Shown: in pieces, positions 16,389-24,919 of the stretch | How the letters are laid out: the number at the start of each line of letters is the position of its first letter | Position numbering within the stretch: position 1 is the stretch's first letter | Origin: Sphingomonas sp. CCH21-G11 | Lineage (GTDB): Bacteria > Pseudomonadota > Alphaproteobacteria > Sphingomonadales > Sphingomonadaceae | Direction of reading: 5' to 3' | Assembly (NCBI RefSeq): GCF_001555965.1 | Contig: NZ_LSHX01000048.1 | Span: forward strand, 1-31,988 | Length of the DNA: 31,988 nt | Program-made: the position numbers and the translations under genes | The notes under the pieces: generated by a model | What the model was told of the DNA's origin: nothing | The model's database searches: none | Seen by the model: the letters and a program-made list of their open reading frames with translations, nothing else

Positions 16389-17062
16389 ACCGTCGTCGCC
16401 GACGACGATGCGGCCACGCCGCCGTGGCGGCTGTCCTCGTAAATCTGCCAGTCCGGGGCCGTGGAATCGAGCGCCTTGAACAGAAGCGTCCATGGCGGCG
16501 GACACGGATTGCCCTTGAACCAGAACTGCACGAATTTCTGCACGTCGGGGCGGTCGCGATTTCGGTAGATCCAGCGCAACTCGGCTCCGGTGACCGTCCG
16601 GATCTTGTCGGTCGCCGAATGCTTGAATTCGTTGTTCGGGCTTTGCGGCTTACCCGGAACCTTGAAGTTCTTGTTGACGACTTCGTCGAGGTTCAGCCCG
16701 TCCAGGATGAAGTGAACACCGATCCCGGCCTCGACATAGTGATTGAGCGCGTTTTTCGATTTCAGGCGAAACTGGGCGTTCGACTTGGGCGTGCCCGGGC
16801 TCGCCGACCCGCCGGAATAGACGGCATGATATTTGGGATGCCGCTCCAGGCTGTCGAGATATGCGGTGTTCTGTGCCAGCCGGGCGTCAGAAAAGGTCGC
16901 AAGGCCGGATCGCTGGTCCGTAAGCTGACGGACCGTCACGACGCTGTCCGCGGTCGTCGCTTTCGCCACCGACTTCGCCTTCTGAAAGGCGGCGATCGCC
17001 TCGTTGATGCCGAAGATGAAGTCGCCCGGTCGATAGGGCTCCCAAGGATCGTTGAAGGGCAT
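16385..17062 (-). CDS. Unrecognised orphan protein, 225 aa
   Basis: I do not recognise a family with confidence. The product has no signal peptide or membrane segment and is basic and Trp/Tyr-containing. Notable segments: NDPWEPYRPGDFIFGINEAI at the N terminus (4-23); SDARLAQNTAYLDSL (58-72); NHYVEAGIGVHFILDGLNLD (107-126); TGAELRWIYRNRDRPDVQKF (158-177); VQFWFKGNPCPPPW (178-191); low-complexity Ala/Ser tail. It looks like a compact soluble domain with one cysteine. Base composition is visibly less GC-rich than flanking purN and ndk, with more AAx and ATx codons, suggesting later acquisition. It overlaps the purN stop by 4 bp (16385-16388) in a tail-to-tail arrangement and has no partner gene. 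An AGGTCC-like ribosome-binding site lies just upstream of ATG 17062. Confidence 0.75.
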   Translation of the reverse strand: MPFNDPWEPYRPGDFIFGINEAIAAFQKAKSVAKATTADSVVTVRQLTDQRSGLATFSDARLAQNTAYLDSLERHPKYHAVYSGGSASPGTPKSNAQFRLKSKNALNHYVEAGIGVHFILDGLNLDEVVNKNFKVPGKPQSPNNEFKHSATDKIRTVTGAELRWIYRNRDRPDVQKFVQFWFKGNPCPPPWTLLFKALDSTAPDWQIYEDSRHGGVAASSSATTV

Positions 17063-17180
17063 CGCCGGACCTAACGCGCAACGCTTGATGGTCCTGCGAT
17101 GCTAGGCCCGGGCGGCCAATCCTGGCAAGCCGGCACGATGCCGAAAATCGGTGACTTTCGATGCCGGGTCCCCGACACGA

Positions 17181-17205
17181 CCGCGCCGGCAGCGAGCCGG
17201 CGCGG
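17181..17205. terminator. Perfect 10-bp GC hairpin just downstream of ndk
   Basis: CCGCGCCGGC (17181-17190) pairs with GCCGGCGCGG (17196-17205) around a 5-base loop, 12 bp past the ndk stop. There is no U-tract on the minus-strand side, so it may be a 3'-end stabiliser or a worn palindromic repeat rather than a standard intrinsic terminator. Confidence 0.4.
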
Positions 17206-17217
17206 CGATACGCGGAA

Positions 17218-17640
17218 TCAGCCGACAATGTCTTCCGGCTTGAAGAACTGCGCGATTTCCATCGCGGCGTTCTCGTCCGAATCCGAACCATGGACGCTGT
17301 TGGCCTCGATCGACTCGGCATAGAGCTTGCGGATCGTGCCTTCGGCCGCGTTCTCCGGGTTGGTCGCGCCCATCACCTCGCGGTTGCGCGCGACCGCATT
17401 CTCGCCTTCCAGCACCTGGACGACGACGGGGCCCGAGGTCATGAACGCGACCAGGTCGGCAAAGAACGGCCGTTCCTTGTGCACGCCATAGAATTTCTCG
17501 GCCTGCGCGCGGCTCATGCGGATGCGGCGCGACGCGACGACCCGCAGGCCCGCATCCTCCAGCAGCTTGGTGATCGCACCGGTCAGGTTGCGGCGGGTGG
17601 CATCGGGCTTGATGATCGAAAAGGTCCGGGTGGCGGCCAT
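17218..17640 (-). CDS. ndk: Nucleoside diphosphate kinase
   Basis: Ndk balances (d)NTP pools by ping-pong phosphotransfer from ATP to NDPs. The product is 140 aa, typical. Landmarks: [17 protein letters not shown] at the N terminus, the active-site His117 in the NSVHGSDS loop, [20 protein letters not shown] preceding it, and the C-terminal [13 protein letters not shown]. The ATG at 17640 has an AGGAG ribosome-binding site about 10 bp upstream. Monocistronic by appearance: flanked upstream by a long palindromic element and downstream by a GC hairpin. Confidence 0.97.
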   Translation of the reverse strand: MAATRTFSIIKPDATRRNLTGAITKLLEDAGLRVVASRRIRMSRAQAEKFYGVHKERPFFADLVAFMTSGPVVVQVLEGENAVARNREVMGATNPENAAEGTIRKLYAESIEANSVHGSDSDENAAMEIAQFFKPEDIVG

Positions 17641-17685
17641 GGCCGTTCGGGCTCCTGTCTTGATGGGGAATGGGAAAGTCGCGGC

Positions 17686-17714
17686 TCCCTAGTCGCGAGC
17701 CGGCAAAGATGCAA
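17686..17714 (-). promoter_or_regulatory. Candidate sigma-70 promoter for ndk
   Basis: On the minus strand TTGCAT (17714-17709) and TAGGGA (17691-17686) are spaced by 17 bp, about 45 bp upstream of the ndk ATG. The -10 match is weak. It lies between the palindromic element and ndk, in the only room available for an ndk promoter. Confidence 0.3.
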
Positions 17715-17756
17715 GCGCCGCCGGCATGAGCGGTGGAGCAATCCACACCGAACGAT

Positions 17757-17839
17757 CGTCACCCCGGCCTTGAGCCGGGGTCCCGCTTTTTCGCGCGCCG
17801 GACCAGGTAGCGGGACCCCGGCTCAAGGCCGGGGTGACG
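17757..17839. repeat. Perfect 31-bp inverted repeat with 21-bp loop (BIME-like element), between holC and ndk
   Basis: The 31 bases at 17757-17787 (CGTCACCCCGGCC...GGGGTCCCGCT) are the exact reverse complement of 17809-17839. Each arm is itself a palindromic REP unit, so the element is a head-to-head REP pair. The 21-base loop (17788-17808) is unrelated to the loop of the sister element at 18411-18493, but has exactly the same length. It occupies most of the 247-bp (17641-17887) space between the ndk start and the holC stop, where no gene is seen. Confidence 0.95.
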
Positions 17840-17887
17840 AGGTTGACTTTGCGAGATTGAGTTCGGGACTGAAATTGCTGTCCCCGC

Positions 17888-18328
17888 TCAGGCCGCCTGC
17901 TCCCAGCGTCCGTGCGCGTTCTGCTTCCAGTAACGCCGCTCGACGCCATCGCGCGTCGCCAGCGCCTTCCACGCCGCGCGCGATTCGGCGATGGTCGCGT
18001 CGTCGAAGAAGTGGAACGCGCGCGCGAACCCCAGCGCCTCGTCGCGCCAGTGCCCGTCGGCGATTGCGACATGCCCCGCCGGATCGGGCGCCGCAATCGC
18101 CGCGCGGATCAGGATCGGCTGGCGGGCATCGTCCATCGCGCCGGCGATCGCATGGGGCAGGAAGCTTTCCGCCGACCAGGTCCACAGGAACCGGTCGATC
18201 GCGGCGCGCTGCTCCGCGTCGCCCGCCACGATCTCCAGCCGGCCACCATCGGCCAGCACCTTCTCGGCGATGCGCGGCAGCACCGCGTCGAGCGGCTGGC
18301 GGGTCAGGTGGTAGAAATCGACCTTCAC
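17888..18328 (-). CDS. holC: DNA polymerase III subunit chi
   Basis: HolC links the clamp-loader complex with single-stranded DNA-binding protein. The product is 146 aa from a GTG at 18328, reading (M)KVDFYHLTRQPLDAVLPR, which is the canonical N terminus of the family. Further signatures are LPRIAEKVLADGGRLEIV, LDRFLWTWSAESFLPHA-like (here IDRFLWTWSAESFLPHA) and the RQPILIR strand. An in-frame ATG at 18343 would add MGHGG and is a possible alternative; neither has a strong Shine-Dalgarno. It follows pepA on the same strand, as is common in proteobacteria, but 212 bp away because a long palindromic element has been inserted in the gap; an equivalent element lies just downstream. Confidence 0.92.
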   Translation of the reverse strand: MKVDFYHLTRQPLDAVLPRIAEKVLADGGRLEIVAGDAEQRAAIDRFLWTWSAESFLPHAIAGAMDDARQPILIRAAIAAPDPAGHVAIADGHWRDEALGFARAFHFFDDATIAESRAAWKALATRDGVERRYWKQNAHGRWEQAA

Positions 18329-18410
18329 GCCGCCATGTCCCACACCACCCGCCGAACCTTAGACGGTGACGAATAATGGCAATTGTCGCGAGACACAGCC
18401 CATTTTTCCC

Positions 18411-18493
18411 CGTCACCCCGGCCCTGAGCCGGGGTCCCGCTATCTGATCCGCCGCAAGAAACAGCGGGGCCCCGGGTCAAGCCCGGGAAGACG
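18411..18493. repeat. Imperfect 31-21-31 inverted repeat (BIME-like), between pepA and holC
   Basis: The left arm 18411-18441 differs from the left arm of the 17757 element at a single position (CCCTGAG against CCTTGAG in the centre). The right arm 18463-18493 is a drifted version of the inverted arm (GGGCCCCGGGTCAAGCCCGGG core). The loop is again exactly 21 bases (18442-18462). It sits in the 197-bp gap between the pepA stop (18541) and holC, which has no gene. Confidence 0.9.
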
Positions 18494-18540
18494 GGTAATC
18501 CGGGTCTCACATCGATCAAGCGCGCATTCCGGGCAAACGC

Positions 18541-20016
18541 TCAACGCTCGAAATGGTCGGCGACGAACCGGTCGAGCAGGCGCACGCCATAGCCGGTCGC
18601 GCCCTTGTCGTGCGTCGCGCCCGGCTTGTCCGCCCACACCATGCCCGCAATGTCGAGATGCGCCCACCGCACGCCGACATCGACGAAGCGCTGGATGAAT
18701 TGCGCCGCGGTGATCGACCCCGCGCCGCGCGGGCCGACATTCTTCATGTCCGCGATCGGCGAATCGAGCAGCTTGTTGTACGCGTCGCCCAGCGGGAAGC
18801 GCCACAACAGGTCGCCGGTCGCCCTGCCCGCCGTCAGCAGCTGGTCCGCCAGCGCATCGTCATTGGCGAACAGCCCGCCATGCTCATGCCCCAGCGACAC
18901 GATCATCGCGCCGGTCAGCGTGGCGAGGTCGACGATCGTGCCCGGCCGGTAATTGCGCTGGACCCAGGTCAGCACGTCGCACAGCACCAGCCGCCCTTCG
19001 GCATCGGTGTTGATGACTTCGATCGTCTGGCCCGACATCGACGTGACGACATCGCCGGGGCGCTGCGCATTGCCGTCGGGCATGTTCTCAACGAGGCCGA
19101 CGACGCCGATCACGTTCGCGCGTGCCTTGCGCAGCGCCAGCGCGCGCATCGCACCCGCGACCGCGCCCGCGCCGCCCATGTCCCACTTCATGTCCTCCAT
19201 GCCCGCGGCCGGCTTGATCGAGATGCCGCCGGTGTCGAAGGTCACGCCCTTGCCGACCAGCGCCAGGTCGGGGTTGCCGCCGTCGCCGCGTCCATCCCAG
19301 TGCATCGCCAGCAGCCGTGCGCCGCGCACCGATCCCTGCGCCACGCCCAGCAGCGCACCCATGCCCAGCTCGCGCATCGCCGCATCGTCGAGCACGGTCA
19401 GCGTCACGCCCAGCTCGGCCAGGCCGCTGCACCGTTCGACGAAGCTTTCGGGATACAGGATGTTGGCGGGCTCCGTCACCAGCGCGCGGGTGAACAGCAG
19501 CCCCTGCGTCACCGCGTCGCGATGCGCCCATTCGGCCGCCGTCCCGTCGGGCGTGCCGACCATCGTCACCGTCGCCAGCGTCGGGCGCTGACGCTCGCTC
19601 AGCGTGGTGCGATAGACATCGTAGCGCCAGCCGCGCTGGACTGCGGCAGCGGCGAAGCGCGCGACGCCCGCCGCGCTGAGCATCGACGCGACGCCCGACC
19701 AGTCGACCGCCAGTGCGGCATGGCCCGACACCAGATAGCGACCGACCAGCGCGCCGGCCGCGCGCTCCAGCTCGCCCTCCTGCCCCTCGCCGATGCCCAG
19801 GATCACCAGCCGCTGCACCGCCTCGCCGTCCGGCAGCACCAGCTCGACCAGGCTGCCCGGATCGCCGTCGAAGCGCGCGCCCTCCAGCGCGGCGTTCACC
19901 AGCTTGTGATTGGCGGCGGCGACTGCGCGGAGCGCGAGTTCGGCGGCGCGCGCCTTCAGGACGGGGACGACCACCACCGCGGCGGCGGGGATGACGGTGG
20001 CCAGTTCGATATTCAT
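18541..20016 (-). CDS. pepA: Leucyl aminopeptidase (M17 family)
   Basis: Cytosolic di-metal aminopeptidase releasing N-terminal residues from peptides; in some bacteria PepA also binds DNA. The product is 491 aa, normal length. The C-terminal catalytic domain has VGKGVTFDTGGISIKPA (metal ligands K256 and D261), MKWDMGGAGAV, and the family signature NTDAEGRL at 336-343; DIVDLATLTGAM-like (here TIVDLATLTGAM) and WRFPLGDAYNKLLDSPIADMKN follow. The ATG at 20016 opens MNIELATVIPAAAV; an open frame continues upstream to 20487 through the antisense of lptD and is not coding. Upstream of holC in the common pepA-holC order. Confidence 0.97.
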   Translation of the reverse strand: MNIELATVIPAAAVVVVPVLKARAAELALRAVAAANHKLVNAALEGARFDGDPGSLVELVLPDGEAVQRLVILGIGEGQEGELERAAGALVGRYLVSGHAALAVDWSGVASMLSAAGVARFAAAAVQRGWRYDVYRTTLSERQRPTLATVTMVGTPDGTAAEWAHRDAVTQGLLFTRALVTEPANILYPESFVERCSGLAELGVTLTVLDDAAMRELGMGALLGVAQGSVRGARLLAMHWDGRGDGGNPDLALVGKGVTFDTGGISIKPAAGMEDMKWDMGGAGAVAGAMRALALRKARANVIGVVGLVENMPDGNAQRPGDVVTSMSGQTIEVINTDAEGRLVLCDVLTWVQRNYRPGTIVDLATLTGAMIVSLGHEHGGLFANDDALADQLLTAGRATGDLLWRFPLGDAYNKLLDSPIADMKNVGPRGAGSITAAQFIQRFVDVGVRWAHLDIAGMVWADKPGATHDKGATGYGVRLLDRFVADHFER

Positions 20017-20224
20017 GCGCGATCTTTCTGTTATCGTTCGGTCCATGGGCAGCGCCGCGGCGTGCCGCGCGGCGTCGTCCGGCAGATCACGGCATCTAGG
20101 CCCCGACCGCCCGGGGCGCAACGCCGCGACCGCTTGCGATTGCGGAATGCGATGACCGGTGCGATAGGACGCGACCGTCACTGGCGCGCTCCTCCGCCCG
20201 AGCGCATGGAAGAGGTTGGTCGAG

Positions 20225-22465
20225 GTGAAGCGTAACGCCCTGATCCTGTTCGGCGCGTTTTCGCTGTTCGCCACCGGCGGTGCCGCTGCCCAGGACCTGT
20301 CCGACCGTCCGGTCGCGCCGCCGACCGCCGCCGACATCGCCCAGTCGGATGCGGAGGAGGAGATCCTGTTCTCCGCCGACGAGCTCGAATATGACAGCGA
20401 AGGCGACATCGTCGTCGCGCGCGGCGACGTGCGGCTCAGCCGCGCCGGCAACCGGCTGCGCGCCGACCGGGTGCGCTGGGACCGCAAATCGGGTCAGGTC
20501 GTCGCCGACGGCAACATCGCGGTCACCAATCCCGAAGGCGACGTGGCCTATGGCGACCGCATCGAACTGACCGACACGCTGCGCGACGGCATGGTCGAAA
20601 ACATGCTCGTCGTGCTCGATCAGGGCGGGCGGATCGCGGCGGAACGCGGCACGCGCTCGGACGGCGGCGTCGTCACAGTGGAGCGCGCGGCCTATACCCC
20701 GTGCGCGGTAACCTCGAACGAGAATTGCCCGAAGGAGCCGTCGTGGAAGATCACGGCGGTCCGCGTCGTCTATGATCCCGCGCGCCACCGCATCCGCTAT
20801 TATGGCGCGCGCCTGTCGATCTTCGGCTTCGCCACGCTACCGCTGCCGGCCTTCTCGCATCCGGTCGGCGATTTCAGCGACAATGGCGTGCTCGCGCCCC
20901 AGATCCGGCTCGATCGCGTCAACGGCCTCGAAATCGCGGTGCCCTATTATTTCAACCTGTCGCCCAACCGCGACCTGACGCTCACGCCCCACCTGTTCAC
21001 CGACTCGCTGCCGCTGCTGGAGGGCGAATATCGCGCGCTGACCGACCGGGGCGCCTATCGCGTGCGCGGTTACGCAACCTACAGCCGGCAGAGCGACGAT
21101 CGCGGCCCCGGCGGCGGGCTGGTCGACAGCGATCAGCAGTTCCGCGGCTATATCGACGGCAATGGGCGGTTTCAGCTCGACCCGCGCTGGAGCATCGCCG
21201 GGACGCTGCGCGTCGCGACCGACCGCACCTTCCTGCGCCGCTACGACATTTCGCGCGACGACCGGCTGCGCAGCTTCTTCAATGTCGAGCGGATCGATCG
21301 CGACAGCTATTTCGCGATCAACGGCTGGGCGGTCCAGACGCTGCGCCTCGGCGATACCCAGTCGCTCCAGCCGATCGCGCTGCCGGAAATCGAATATCGG
21401 CGCCGCATCGCCGACCCGCTGCTGGGCGGCGTCATCCGCATCAACGCCAACACGCTCGCGCTTGCCCGCGCCGATGGGCAGGATACCCAGCGCGCCTTCG
21501 CCTCCGCGCAATGGGACCTGCGCCGGGTCAGCAACTGGGGGCACGACATCACGCTCACCGGCCTGGTGCGCGGCGACCTCTACAACAGCGACGACGTGCT
21601 GACGACGTTGGTCGAAAGCTATCGCGGTCGCGACGGTTTTCAGGCACGCGCGATCGCGCTCGCCGCGCTCGACGTCAAATGGCCGTTCATCGGCGCGGCG
21701 CTGGGCGGGACCCAGCGGATCACGCCGCGCGTCCAGCTGGTCGTCGCGCCGCGCATCCGCAATTTCCAGATCCCGAACGAGGATTCGCGCGCCATCGACC
21801 TTGAGGACGTCAACCTGTTCTCGCTCAACCGCTTCCCCGGCTATGACCGGTTCGAGGATTCGTCGCGCGTCACCTATGGCGTCGAATATGCGCTCAGCCT
21901 GCCCGGCGTGGCGATCGACGCCAATGTCGGGCAAAGCTACCGGCTGAACAACCGCACCGCGATCCTGCCCGAGGGCACCGGGCTCAGCGACCGATTGTCG
22001 GACATCGTCGGGCGCACCGACGTCCGCTTCCGCGACTTCGTGTCGCTGACCCACCGCTATCGGCTCGACAAGGACAATCTGGCCGTGCGCCGCAACGAGG
22101 TCGACGCGACCGTCGGCTCGCGCAAGACCTATGTGCTGCTCGGCTATCTCCGGCTCAACCGCGATATCGCGACGACGGGTGAGGATCTTCAGGATCGCGA
22201 GGAAGCGCGCGTCGGCGCGCGCGTCGCCTTTGCCGGCTTCTGGTCGCTGTTCGGATCGGCGACGGTCGACCTGACCGACCGCAACGAGGACACGCTGTCG
22301 TCGTCGGACGGATTCCAGCCGGTGCGGCACCGGCTCGGCTTCGCCTATGAGGATGACTGCCTCAAACTTGGCCTGACCTGGCGTCGCGACTATCAGGATT
22401 TGGGTGACGCGCGGCGCGGCAACAGCTATCTGCTGACGCTGGAATTGAAGAATCTCGGGCGGTAA
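20225..22465 (+). CDS. lptD: LPS-assembly protein LptD
   Basis: Outer-membrane beta-barrel that inserts lipopolysaccharide into the outer leaflet. The product is about 746 aa from a GTG at 20225, which gives a clean signal peptide (KRNALILFGAFSLFATGGAAAQD). GAAGAGG-like purines at 20209-20215 provide a ribosome-binding site; a TTG at 20216 is a less likely start because it leaves no spacing. Residues about 45-155 form the LptA/OstA-like jellyroll (FSADELEYDSEGDIVVARGDVRL). The barrel follows, with ARLSIFGFATLPLPAFSHP and ending LTLELKNLGR. Three cysteines are seen: two close together (C160, C168; YTPC...NC) and one near the end (C712, DDCLKL), fewer than the four of E. coli. First gene of lptD-surA-pdxA-rsmA; divergent from pepA across 208 bp without another gene. 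Confidence 0.96.
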   Translation: MKRNALILFGAFSLFATGGAAAQDLSDRPVAPPTAADIAQSDAEEEILFSADELEYDSEGDIVVARGDVRLSRAGNRLRADRVRWDRKSGQVVADGNIAVTNPEGDVAYGDRIELTDTLRDGMVENMLVVLDQGGRIAAERGTRSDGGVVTVERAAYTPCAVTSNENCPKEPSWKITAVRVVYDPARHRIRYYGARLSIFGFATLPLPAFSHPVGDFSDNGVLAPQIRLDRVNGLEIAVPYYFNLSPNRDLTLTPHLFTDSLPLLEGEYRALTDRGAYRVRGYATYSRQSDDRGPGGGLVDSDQQFRGYIDGNGRFQLDPRWSIAGTLRVATDRTFLRRYDISRDDRLRSFFNVERIDRDSYFAINGWAVQTLRLGDTQSLQPIALPEIEYRRRIADPLLGGVIRINANTLALARADGQDTQRAFASAQWDLRRVSNWGHDITLTGLVRGDLYNSDDVLTTLVESYRGRDGFQARAIALAALDVKWPFIGAALGGTQRITPRVQLVVAPRIRNFQIPNEDSRAIDLEDVNLFSLNRFPGYDRFEDSSRVTYGVEYALSLPGVAIDANVGQSYRLNNRTAILPEGTGLSDRLSDIVGRTDVRFRDFVSLTHRYRLDKDNLAVRRNEVDATVGSRKTYVLLGYLRLNRDIATTGEDLQDREEARVGARVAFAGFWSLFGSATVDLTDRNEDTLSSSDGFQPVRHRLGFAYEDDCLKLGLTWRRDYQDLGDARRGNSYLLTLELKNLGR

Positions 22466-22552
22466 GCCCCGGTTCAGCCGCAATTGTGAAAGATATGCGG
22501 CACGCAGTGGCCGGCGCCCGTGACGCCGGAGAGAAAGATTGATCGGGTGAAG

Positions 22553-23899
22553 ATGAACATCGACGTTTGGAAGCGCGGCCTTGTGCGCTTCGCCATGACC
22601 GCAGCACTCGCCACGACCGGCGCGGCCGCACTCGCCACCCAGGATGGCGGCGACAGCGCCGCCGGGCTGAACATCCCGGAGGGGCTCCAGATCTTCGGCA
22701 AGCAGGATCCCAACATCCGCAAGCCGACCGCGATCGTCAATCGCGCGGTCATCACCGGGACCGATGTCGACCACCGCGTCAACATGATCGTCGCGCTGAA
22801 CCAGATCAATCTGTCGGCGCAGGAGCGCGACCAGCTTCGCCTTCAGGTGCTGCGCAGCCTGATCGACGAAACGCTGCAGATCCAGGAAGCCGCCGCCAAC
22901 GAGATCACGATCACGCCGACGGAAATCGCGCAGGGCTTTGCCCGCATCTCGCGCAACTTCGGCCGCTCGCCCGATCAGATGCGCGAATATCTGCGCAGCG
23001 TCGGCTCCTCCGAACGCTCGATGGTCCGCCAGATCGAGGGCGAGCTGGCGTGGAACCGCCTGCTCGGCCGCCAGGTCCAGCCCTTCGTCAATGTCGGGGA
23101 GGAGGAAGTGAAGTCGGTGCTCGAACGCCTCGAAGCCTCCAAGGGCTCCGAGGAGTTCCACCTCAAGGAAGTCTATCTCTCCGCCACGCCCGAGCGCGCG
23201 GACGAGGTTTACGCCGCGGTCCAGCAGATGCTGGAACAGATGCGCGGCGGCGCGCCCTTCGAATATTTCGCGCGCACCTACTCGGAGGCGTCGACCAAGG
23301 CGGTGAACGGCGATCTCGGCTGGGTGCGCCCCGGCATGCTCCCGTCGCAGCTGTCCGACGCGGCGCAGCGGATGCAGATCGGCCAGGTCGCCGGCCCGAT
23401 CGAGGTGCCGGGCGGCTTCTCGCTGCTTTACCTCGTCGACAAGCGCAAGGTGCTGACCGCGGACCCGCGCGACGCGCGGCTGAGCCTGCGCCAGATGACC
23501 ATCCGCTTCCCCGCCGGCACCACCCAGGCGCAGGCGACCGATCGCGCGGCCGCCTTTGCCCAGGCGACGCAGCAGATCCGCGGTTGCGGCAATGTCGGCG
23601 CGGTGGCCCAGGACCTTGGCGCCGAGGTCGTCGACAATGATTCGGTGCGCGTGCGCGATCTGCCGCCCGCGCTTCAGGAGATCATGCTCCAGCTTCAGGT
23701 CGGCCAGGCAACACCGCCCTTCGGCACCCCGGACGAGGGCGTGCGCGTGCTCGTGCTGTGCGGCCGCGACGATCCGCGCAGCGCCGGCCTGCCGTCGATG
23801 GAGCAGATGCAGGCGTCGATGGAGCAGGAACGCGTCAATCTGGTCGCCCAGCGCAAGCTGCGCGACCTGCGCCGCGACGCGATCGTCGAGTATCGCTGA
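22553..23899 (+). CDS. surA: SurA-like periplasmic peptidyl-prolyl isomerase chaperone
   Basis: SurA escorts outer-membrane proteins, including LptD, through the periplasm. The product is 448 aa from the ATG at 22553, with a signal peptide MNIDVWKRGLVRFAMTAALA... ending near ALATQD. The N-terminal chaperone module follows (IVNRAVITGTDVDHRVNMIV; LRLQVLRSLIDETLQIQEA), then a parvulin domain (about 200-310) with FHLKEVYLSATPE, GGAPFEYFARTYSEAST, GDLGWVRPGMLP and VPGGFSLLYLVDKR, and a second, degenerate parvulin-like region to the end. GTGs at 22520 and 22547 are possible earlier starts. It lies 87 bp after lptD and 22 bp before pdxA, a classical outer-membrane biogenesis operon. Confidence 0.93.
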   Translation: MNIDVWKRGLVRFAMTAALATTGAAALATQDGGDSAAGLNIPEGLQIFGKQDPNIRKPTAIVNRAVITGTDVDHRVNMIVALNQINLSAQERDQLRLQVLRSLIDETLQIQEAAANEITITPTEIAQGFARISRNFGRSPDQMREYLRSVGSSERSMVRQIEGELAWNRLLGRQVQPFVNVGEEEVKSVLERLEASKGSEEFHLKEVYLSATPERADEVYAAVQQMLEQMRGGAPFEYFARTYSEASTKAVNGDLGWVRPGMLPSQLSDAAQRMQIGQVAGPIEVPGGFSLLYLVDKRKVLTADPRDARLSLRQMTIRFPAGTTQAQATDRAAAFAQATQQIRGCGNVGAVAQDLGAEVVDNDSVRVRDLPPALQEIMLQLQVGQATPPFGTPDEGVRVLVLCGRDDPRSAGLPSMEQMQASMEQERVNLVAQRKLRDLRRDAIVEYR

Positions 23900-23921
23900 C
23901 GATGGCCGGGGGCCGTCGACG

Positions 23922-24917
23922 GTGACCCCGCCGCTGGCGATCTCGATGGGCGATCCGGCGGGCATCGGCCCGGAGGTGATCGCCAAGGCCTGGGCTCGGC
24001 GTGAAACCGAACGCCTCCCGCCCTTCGTGGCGGTGGGCGATCCGCGCGCGATCGAACGCGTGTGGCGCGGCCCGATCGCGCGGATCGAAACGCCGGGCGA
24101 AGCGGCCGCCATCTTCGACGGCGCGCTGCCGGTCATGGCGGTGACCGACGCGGGCGACATTACCCCCGGCCATCCCGATCCCGCCGGCGCGATCTGCGCG
24201 CTGCAGTCGCTCGAAATGGCGGTCGGGCTGACCCGCTCGGGCGCGGCGGCCGCGGTCGTCACCGGCCCAGTCGCCAAGGCGCAGCTCTACGCGATCGGCT
24301 TCACCCATCCCGGCCAGACCGAATTTGTCGCCGAACGCTGCGGCGTCGCGGCGGAGAATGCGGTGATGATGCTCGCCGGTCCGACGCTGCGCGTCGTGCC
24401 GGTCACCACCCATGTGCCGCTGGCCGCGGTGCGCGATCTGCTGACCATCGATCTGGTCGTCAACAAGGCCCGCGCCGCCGCGCGCGGCCTGACGCGCAAT
24501 TTCGCGATCGAACGGCCGCGCCTCGCCTTTGCCGGCTTCAATCCGCATGCGGGCGAAGCCGGTGCGCTCGGGCGCGAGGAGATCGAGATCCTGATGCCCG
24601 CCATCCACGCGCTCCAGGCCGACGGGATCGATGCGGTCGGTCCGTTTGCCGCCGACACCATGTTCCACGCCCGCGCGCGCGGTGGCTATGACGTCGCGAT
24701 CTGCTGCTATCACGATCAGGCGCTGATCCCGCTCAAGACGCTGCATTTCGACGAGGGCGTCAACATGACGCTCGGGCTGCCGATCGTCCGCACCTCGCCC
24801 GATCACGGCACCGCGTTCGACCTGGCCGGCACCGACCGTGCCGAACCCGGTGCGATGATCGCCGCGATCCGGCTGGCGGCCGAAGCGGCCGCGCACCGCG
24901 CCGAAACCGCCGCCTGA
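23922..24917 (+). CDS. pdxA: 4-hydroxythreonine-4-phosphate dehydrogenase
   Basis: PdxA oxidises 4-phosphohydroxy-threonine in the DXP-dependent pathway to pyridoxal phosphate. The product is 331 aa from a GTG at 23922, giving (M)[21 protein letters not shown], the canonical N terminus; a GGGGG stretch lies about 10 bp upstream. Metal-binding histidines are visible in [24 protein letters not shown] and [11 protein letters not shown], and the family ending [24 protein letters not shown] is intact. No ATG near the family start exists in frame. 22 bp after surA and 2 bp before rsmA, so in the same transcript. Confidence 0.96.
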   Translation: MTPPLAISMGDPAGIGPEVIAKAWARRETERLPPFVAVGDPRAIERVWRGPIARIETPGEAAAIFDGALPVMAVTDAGDITPGHPDPAGAICALQSLEMAVGLTRSGAAAAVVTGPVAKAQLYAIGFTHPGQTEFVAERCGVAAENAVMMLAGPTLRVVPVTTHVPLAAVRDLLTIDLVVNKARAAARGLTRNFAIERPRLAFAGFNPHAGEAGALGREEIEILMPAIHALQADGIDAVGPFAADTMFHARARGGYDVAICCYHDQALIPLKTLHFDEGVNMTLGLPIVRTSPDHGTAFDLAGTDRAEPGAMIAAIRLAAEAAAHRAETAA

Positions 24918-24919
24918 CC

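Noticed and set aside
20837..24277. 1146-codon open frame on the minus strand across lptD, surA and pdxA
   Set aside because: It is antisense to three well-supported genes and reads low-complexity Arg/Ala/Asp-rich sequence; long antisense frames are expected at this GC and codon bias.
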